Shown here piece by piece: positions 59,801 through 64,000 of a stretch of DNA of 64,000 nucleotides; position 1 is the stretch's first letter; each line of letters begins with the position of its first letter. The stretch lies in contig OZ038458.1 of assembly GCA_964036195.1 (NCBI GenBank), positions 15,947,832-16,011,831 of the forward strand. Direction: 5' to 3'. The stretch is from Sphaerolaimus hirsutus. Lineage: Eukaryota > Nematoda > Chromadorea > Monhysterida > Sphaerolaimidae. The position numbers were made by a program, and so were the translations under genes. A model generated the notes under the pieces. The model was not told the DNA's origin. It did not search any database and was given only the letters and a program-made list of their open reading frames with translations.

Positions 59801-62800
59801 CAGTATTTATAATGTCATTGTTGTTGGAGTGCTAAATTTGAACCGAGAAAACGCTGATATACTTTTTTTGCAACATGCCCTCAAGCAATTAGGTTATAAC
59901 GATGAACTGTAATATCTACCAATTGTTATTTGTCTGATACACTTTGATTCATCATGTTTTTCTTCTATTTTCTACCATTGAGTGATGTAAAGCTTGTAAA
60001 AATCACTTGTACCATTCACATTTCAGTAAAGAGATGATTAAACATGTGTGCAACCACATGAAAATACAATATGCCACTTGAAATATGCCTTGCTATACCA
60101 AAAGCATATCGCAATATCGAATATCGAAAATATCGAAATATCGAATATCGACCATTTTTCAATATCGAATATCGAATATCGATATCGAGGTTCCATATCG
60201 TATCGATATCGAATATCGAGTTTCAGAAAAAAATATCGAATATCGAATATCGATATCAAAAATTTTGAAAAAATATCGAATATCGAATATCGATATCGAA
60301 AAGTCATATAGTTTGAACCCTAGGGGTTTGTGTTGATATGAAGTTGATTCTACAATCTTTTCAAGTGAATTCAAATTCCTTCTCTACAAACCTCGTGGGT
60401 GGCGATAACCTCCGATAGCAAGACGGGCGCACGCCGGGCACTGAGGCCGACGTATTTCGCGAGCGGGCGGAAGGCGCGCTCAGTCTCGGCTATCACGGCC
60501 CACGTGCCGTCATCCAGCGGCGTCAAACCGAGTTCGTTCTACGAAGCGTTGTTAGATCAAATCGATGAAGGGGTTTCCAATGGGGGAGGTTGGGGGGGGG
60601 TTAGTACTATACGCTCTCATACCAATTTTGAGCTGTTACACCTACTTTTAGCGATTTTTCTTCATTTTCTTCCCTCTACACCCTGAAAAAGCCTTTATAT
60701 GTTCACCCGCAACCCCCCCCCATTTTTTCCAGCTATCTATCCCGGAGTAGGGTTGGAAAAAAAACGTTTTTTTTGAACTCGATGTTTTTAAAAAAAAAAC
60801 AACGTTTTTTTTAATAAAAAACGTTTTTTTTCAAAAGCTCCCAGATATGACCTTGTGTCAACATATATAGGTATATCAGACAGAAGCAATACTCTGTGAT
60901 GTTATATATGACCAAATAATGTCTGTGGAGCCATGGGATAGCATTATAAGTGGTGATTTGTGTCAAAAATATCCATTTTTCGTCGACATATCGTTTGTAT
61001 ATCGCCTTATAGTCGAATGTTCATGACCTAAGGTAAAGTTTGGCACGGAATAGTGATGAAACAAGGTTATAAAAGGAGGTTGTTACTTTGGGAGTGAAGT
61101 TACACACTGTGGAGGTACATGGAAGCACATTACTTCAATATTATATACTACACCGACATATGACAGCTTATTAACCCATGGTAGCAAGGACGTATCCAGG
61201 GGGGGGGGCGGGGGGGCTGCAGCCCCCCCCCCTTCCCGGGTGAGACCGAAAAAGTCCCGGAAACTGCAAGTTTTTATCTATATTTTTCGATTATTCTTAA
61301 AAAATTTGTGCGCAAGCGCGCAATTTCTCCCCCATACATTGTATTTTCAGCGGATCGGCCCCTGTAAACCAATATCTTTGGAAATGAACACATTTTTGCG
61401 AATTTCGCCGTATATGTATGCATAATTACATACATATCAAGCGGTTCCTGGCGTTGGCGCCAACGCCAATAGCGCCATGGCGTGGCGCCTTTCCGTGGCG
61501 CTAGCGCCAAAACGCGTTTCCGTCCCTATAAAGGGAAAATTTTAGGGGGGGGGGGCGTTCGCCGGCCCCCGTAAACAAGCAGCCCCCCCGCTCGAAAATC
61601 CTGGATACGTCCCTGCATGGTAGCATATATAAATGGATACTTTGATACTAAAAATGCCACAAAACCAATGAAAACAACCACCAAGGTCAATTTGTGTGTG
61701 AAATTGCGCGCTTGCGCGCAAAAATTTTGCAAAATACCTAGTGCTTAGTACTAAAAATTTCGGTCGTTTTAAAAAAAAACAACATTTCGGACGTCATGTT
61801 TTTTTAAAAAAACAACGTTTTTTTAATAAAAAACGTTTAAAAACATCGGCCAACCCTATCCCGGAGGCCGCTCAACTATCTATCCAACCCCGCGGAGGGT
61901 CAAAATCTAGGAGATCTCGGAATCGATGATAATTTTAACTGGCCGCAAAGTGAACTACTCACCGAAATTTCATCAACCACTTTCCTGGACTTTGAAAGTT
62001 GTTCGCACAGTCTGTAGGGCGCGATCCAGGTGTCCTGCTCTTCTGGAGTCCCCTCCAATGTCTCCAGCTTGAATGGCAGCCTCTCAACACCTGAGGGCGA
62101 CTGGGCGACGCGCGTGGCCAGCACTCGAGCGCCAGCTAGCGCCATTTGCAGTTCAGACGAACTGCGCGACACCGACGCCGACGAGATGCAGTTCTGAGCG
62201 CGAAGCAAGCTATTCCAAAGTTTGCTGTCGATCTATCTGTCCGTGCATTTAATTGACGGCGGAAATTTCGAAGACTGATAAATTCAGTAATCAGTTTACC
62301 AGAAAAAATTATTTTCATCAACATCAACAGCAGTTGACGGGTTCCTCATTCTGGTCAACTCAAATGCGTTCAAAGCTGATTTATCAGTTTCCAAAATCTC
62401 GGCCGCAAACTAGTGTGCTTCAAGCAATGGTATTCTCACCTTGAGTGCAGCATGATAACAGGGCAGCGCCCTCTCACCGAACGCGTCTCGCCAGTCAAAC
62501 GTGCGGATGGGCCGGCCGCCCACGAGCACTCTGAGCACCTGTGACAGGCTCAAGTCGTACTGCTCCCTGTGGGCAGTCCCATACCCTGTAAAAAGCCCTG
62601 TAAAATGTCAAATGTCATGCAAAGTGTCAAAAGTCATGTAAAATGCCCTGGAAAATGGCAACCGTGTTATCATTTTGCAGGGCATTTTACATGACTTTTG
62701 ACACTTTGCATGACATTTGACATTTTACAGAGCCTTTTACAGTGTCAGGGATTGGCACCAGGTGTCTGCGAAGAACGCGGCCACGGACTCGCTGTTGACG

Positions 62801-64000
62801 GGCATGCGCCTCACGCCCATGCATGCGTACTTTGGCTCGCCGTCGCCCGTGTCGTACCAGTGACCGGTCAGCGTGCACAAGGCTCTGCGGCCGTCGTTCG
62901 CCGATGCGGAGTGTGACGACCAGCTGCGGTGGGGCGATGGAATGAATTGGGGGGTTGAATTTTAGGGAGGGGTACACCAGATTTCATGTCGTTCCAATTT
63001 TGTTGTGCAAGTATGGTTCAAACGTTACGTGATTGCATTTTCGGGATCGGGATTACTTTATTTGAGTTTCGGGATCGGGATTAGTTTTTTTGAGTTTCGG
63101 GATTTGGGTTTAGGGATCGAGGATTTTAGACAAAGTTCTGATATGAAAGGGCTTTCATTAATTTGCCATAAAAATGGTCTTAAAACACACCCACAAATAA
63201 CAAACATACAACAACATGGGAAGACACGAAAGTCAGGTGAACCCCACTCGAAATACCCCCCCCCCCAATACGTCCTGATCGCACACAGAAGGCAACCAAC
63301 TCAGAGTGGAAGCAAACGGCGATCCTGGACCGGTAGCGCAGTTGTTCGGCTACATACGTTCTCAGTTTCGAAGTGAGCTTGTCCTGGAGGCGGAGCGTGG
63401 CCGCAAAAGTGGGCGGAGTCCAGCGCGGATTTAGTTCGCGCACCAACTCCACGAAGAGATCGTCCTCGCCTGCGAGTAGATCGCTATTAGTAGTTCTTTA
63501 CGACCAATCTACTACAGTTTTTAACTCTACAATGAATTTCACAAAAAAATGTTTTTGGGATTATCGACTTTTAGAAGTAGACTGTTCAATTACAGCCTGT
63601 TCTGTCGATTAGAAAACTCAAAAGTCCAAGATTCGCCACCAGTTGTAATACCCACTGCGCGGCAAAATGCTGTAAAGTGTAACCGCAGCCTACAATGGAT
63701 AACAAAAAAAACAACAGGACTGAACTAGACAGACATATTTTCGAACTGGTGTCAGGATCTAGGCTAGCCAGCATGAGCGCATAGCGCTCATCAGCTTTGT
63801 GTGGGGCCGCGTTGCTCTGGCGATAGCTGCTGGAAAGCGACTTTTTCGGTGTGCGAGAGTCCAATCCCATTCTCTTAATTGCCGTCGCCGGCGCGGGCAC
63901 GCATTTATAATCTCCAGTCTGCAGCACGGGCCCCGTAAACTCGTAGTGCTTGCGCAGCAGGTGCAGCGCCATGTTGTTGCTGTTGGGCAACATGACGCTG
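56843..64000 (-). CDS. hAT transposase-derived protein, copy B (5' end beyond the window)
   Basis: Nine minus-strand exons: 64000-63747 (runs off the edge), 63469-63301, 62923-62759, 62566-62440, 62193-61963, 60538-60392, 59128-58898, 57858-57662 and 57119-56843 (stop). The edge exon shows the end of a BED finger (LPNSNNMALHLLRKHYEF, Hx4H). Then come ELNPRWTPPT, a core with FHSDWSSHS where the first catalytic Asp is kept, LPCYHAALK, LLDPRVRAML, and ALAWWFAGDGCTRWPNLSAV of the hAT dimerisation domain with a divergent Gln-rich C-terminus. The second DDE Asp motif is not seen. It is clearly paralogous to copy A along its whole length, with several shared introns in the same phase and several that differ. 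One intron (62567-62758) is an introner-family element. Function unknown; likely a domesticated DNA-binding protein. Confidence 0.87.
57316..57617. mobile_element. TA-flanked MITE, CCGTATTACCTCGAA ends
   Basis: A 302-bp copy of the 7164-7592 family, TA at 57314-57315 and 57618-57619. It is in the last intron of copy B, 44 bp from exon 8. Confidence 0.75.
58343..58782. mobile_element. hAT-type MITE, CAGGGCCGTATCCAGG ends
   Basis: 8-bp duplication CTTTTGTT (58335-58342 and 58783-58790). The inside is close to 23342-23752, including the ATATTTACATACATATACAG stretch. It is in intron 7 of copy B (as numbered from the edge exon). Confidence 0.9.
59506..60322. mobile_element. hAT-type element, TAGGGTTCAAACG ends, filled with ATATCG repeats
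   Basis: Ends TAGGGTTCAAACGATAT and ATAGTTTGAACCCTA, 8-bp duplication GGGGTTTG (59498-59505 and 60323-60330). Both arms are arrays of ATATCGAATATCG; the centre (59710-60100) is unique. It has the same ends as 52179-52780 but a different hexamer inside. Confidence 0.88.
60748..61858. mobile_element. hAT-type element, TAGGGTTGG ends
   Basis: Ends TAGGGTTGGAAAAAAAACG / GGCCAACCCTA, 8-bp duplication TCCCGGAG (60740-60747 and 61859-61866). It is close to 22658-23332 in sequence and interrupted by the MITE 61185-61615. Confidence 0.88.
61185..61615. mobile_element. hAT-type MITE, CAAGGACGTATCCAGG ends
   Basis: 8-bp duplication CATGGTAG (61177-61184 and 61616-61623). It is the innermost of three nested insertions. 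Confidence 0.9.
62567..62758 (-). mobile_element. Introner-like element forming a whole intron of copy B
   Basis: On the coding strand the 192-bp intron starts GTGCCAATCCCTGACACTG and ends TATGGGACTGCCCACAG. The arms are inverted repeats of GTCAAATGTCATGCAAAGTG and the centre carries ATGCCCTG...CAGGGCAT, nearly the same as the Acinus intron 29205-29394. Splicing within codon TG|G (Trp) keeps the frame. Paralogue A has no intron here. Confidence 0.9.
63010..63130. repeat. Fragment of the TAGGGTTCAAACG / GGGATCGGG family
   Basis: TATGGTTCAAACG followed by TTTTCGGGATCGGGATTA words. No right end is seen. It lies in the copy B intron between 62924 and 63300. Confidence 0.55.

Larger units (their letters stand above)
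60568..61920. mobile_element. CAGGGGTCTCC-type element hosting a two-level nest
   Basis: Diverged ends AAGGGGTTTCCAATGG and ATCTAGGAGATCTCGG, duplication AATCGATG (60560-60567 and 61921-61928). It fills almost all of the copy B intron 60539-61962. Inside lies 60748-61858, which itself contains 61185-61615. Confidence 0.75.

Noticed and set aside
59378..60374. Frames rich in Tyr-Arg-Ile-Ser repeats
   Set aside because: Artefact of the ATATCG array in the 59506-60322 element.
62440..62923. The equal exon lengths (165 + 127 = 292 nt in copy B, 292 nt in copy A) as proof of intron gain
   Set aside because: The equality is partly accidental: B has about 7 extra residues near the start and 7 fewer near the end. 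The gapless local alignment at the intron is the real evidence.

Overview
This is a window of nuclear DNA from an animal, probably an arthropod or other invertebrate (species not determined). The genes are split into many short exons with GT-AG introns, the coding exons are GC-rich islands in AT-rich DNA, and most of the rest is short inverted-repeat transposons. I rebuilt six gene models by hand from exon homology, splice sites and codon phase. Every internal junction is in phase, except that one PTP exon end is a choice between neighbouring donors.

Layout. Plus strand: (1) the 3' part of a short-chain dehydrogenase of the 17-beta-HSD / 3-ketoacyl-CoA reductase type (1388-3016); (2) a 326-residue ER transmembrane thioredoxin-fold protein (4137-9684); (3) a complete lysosomal beta-hexosaminidase (13524-19967, 12 exons, 553 aa); (4) a complete Acinus gene, the SAP + RRM + RSB subunit of the exon-junction-associated ASAP complex (21274-32056, 16 exons, 687 aa). 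Minus strand: (5) a complete PTPN1/Ptp61F-like tyrosine phosphatase with a C-terminal membrane anchor (43456 down to 36103, 11 exons, about 587 aa); (6) and (7) two tandem paralogous genes derived from a hAT transposase (BED finger, degenerate RNase-H-like core, hAT dimerisation domain): copy A complete (54675 down to 46380, 11 exons, 681 aa), copy B running off the right edge (64000 down to 56843, 9 exons seen).

Introns and spacers are packed with non-autonomous DNA transposons. Many have exact 8-bp target-site duplications and hAT-like ends (CAGGGACGTA, CAGGGGTCTCC, TAGGGTTGG, TAGGGTTCAAACG, TAGTGATGG families). Others have TA duplications (Tc1/mariner-like). Some are nested two or three deep.

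The most exciting observation is an introner-like element family. Near-palindromic elements of about 190 bp, with ends like GTGCCAATCCC...GGGACTGCCC(C)AG, make up the whole of two spliceosomal introns: one in the Acinus RRM and one in hAT-derived copy B. At the second site paralogue A has one uninterrupted exon that aligns without gaps across the insertion point, so the intron was most simply gained by transposon insertion after the duplication. A separate hAT-type end also supplies the 5' splice site of Acinus exon 4. Together these suggest that DNA transposons are creating introns and splice sites in this genome.
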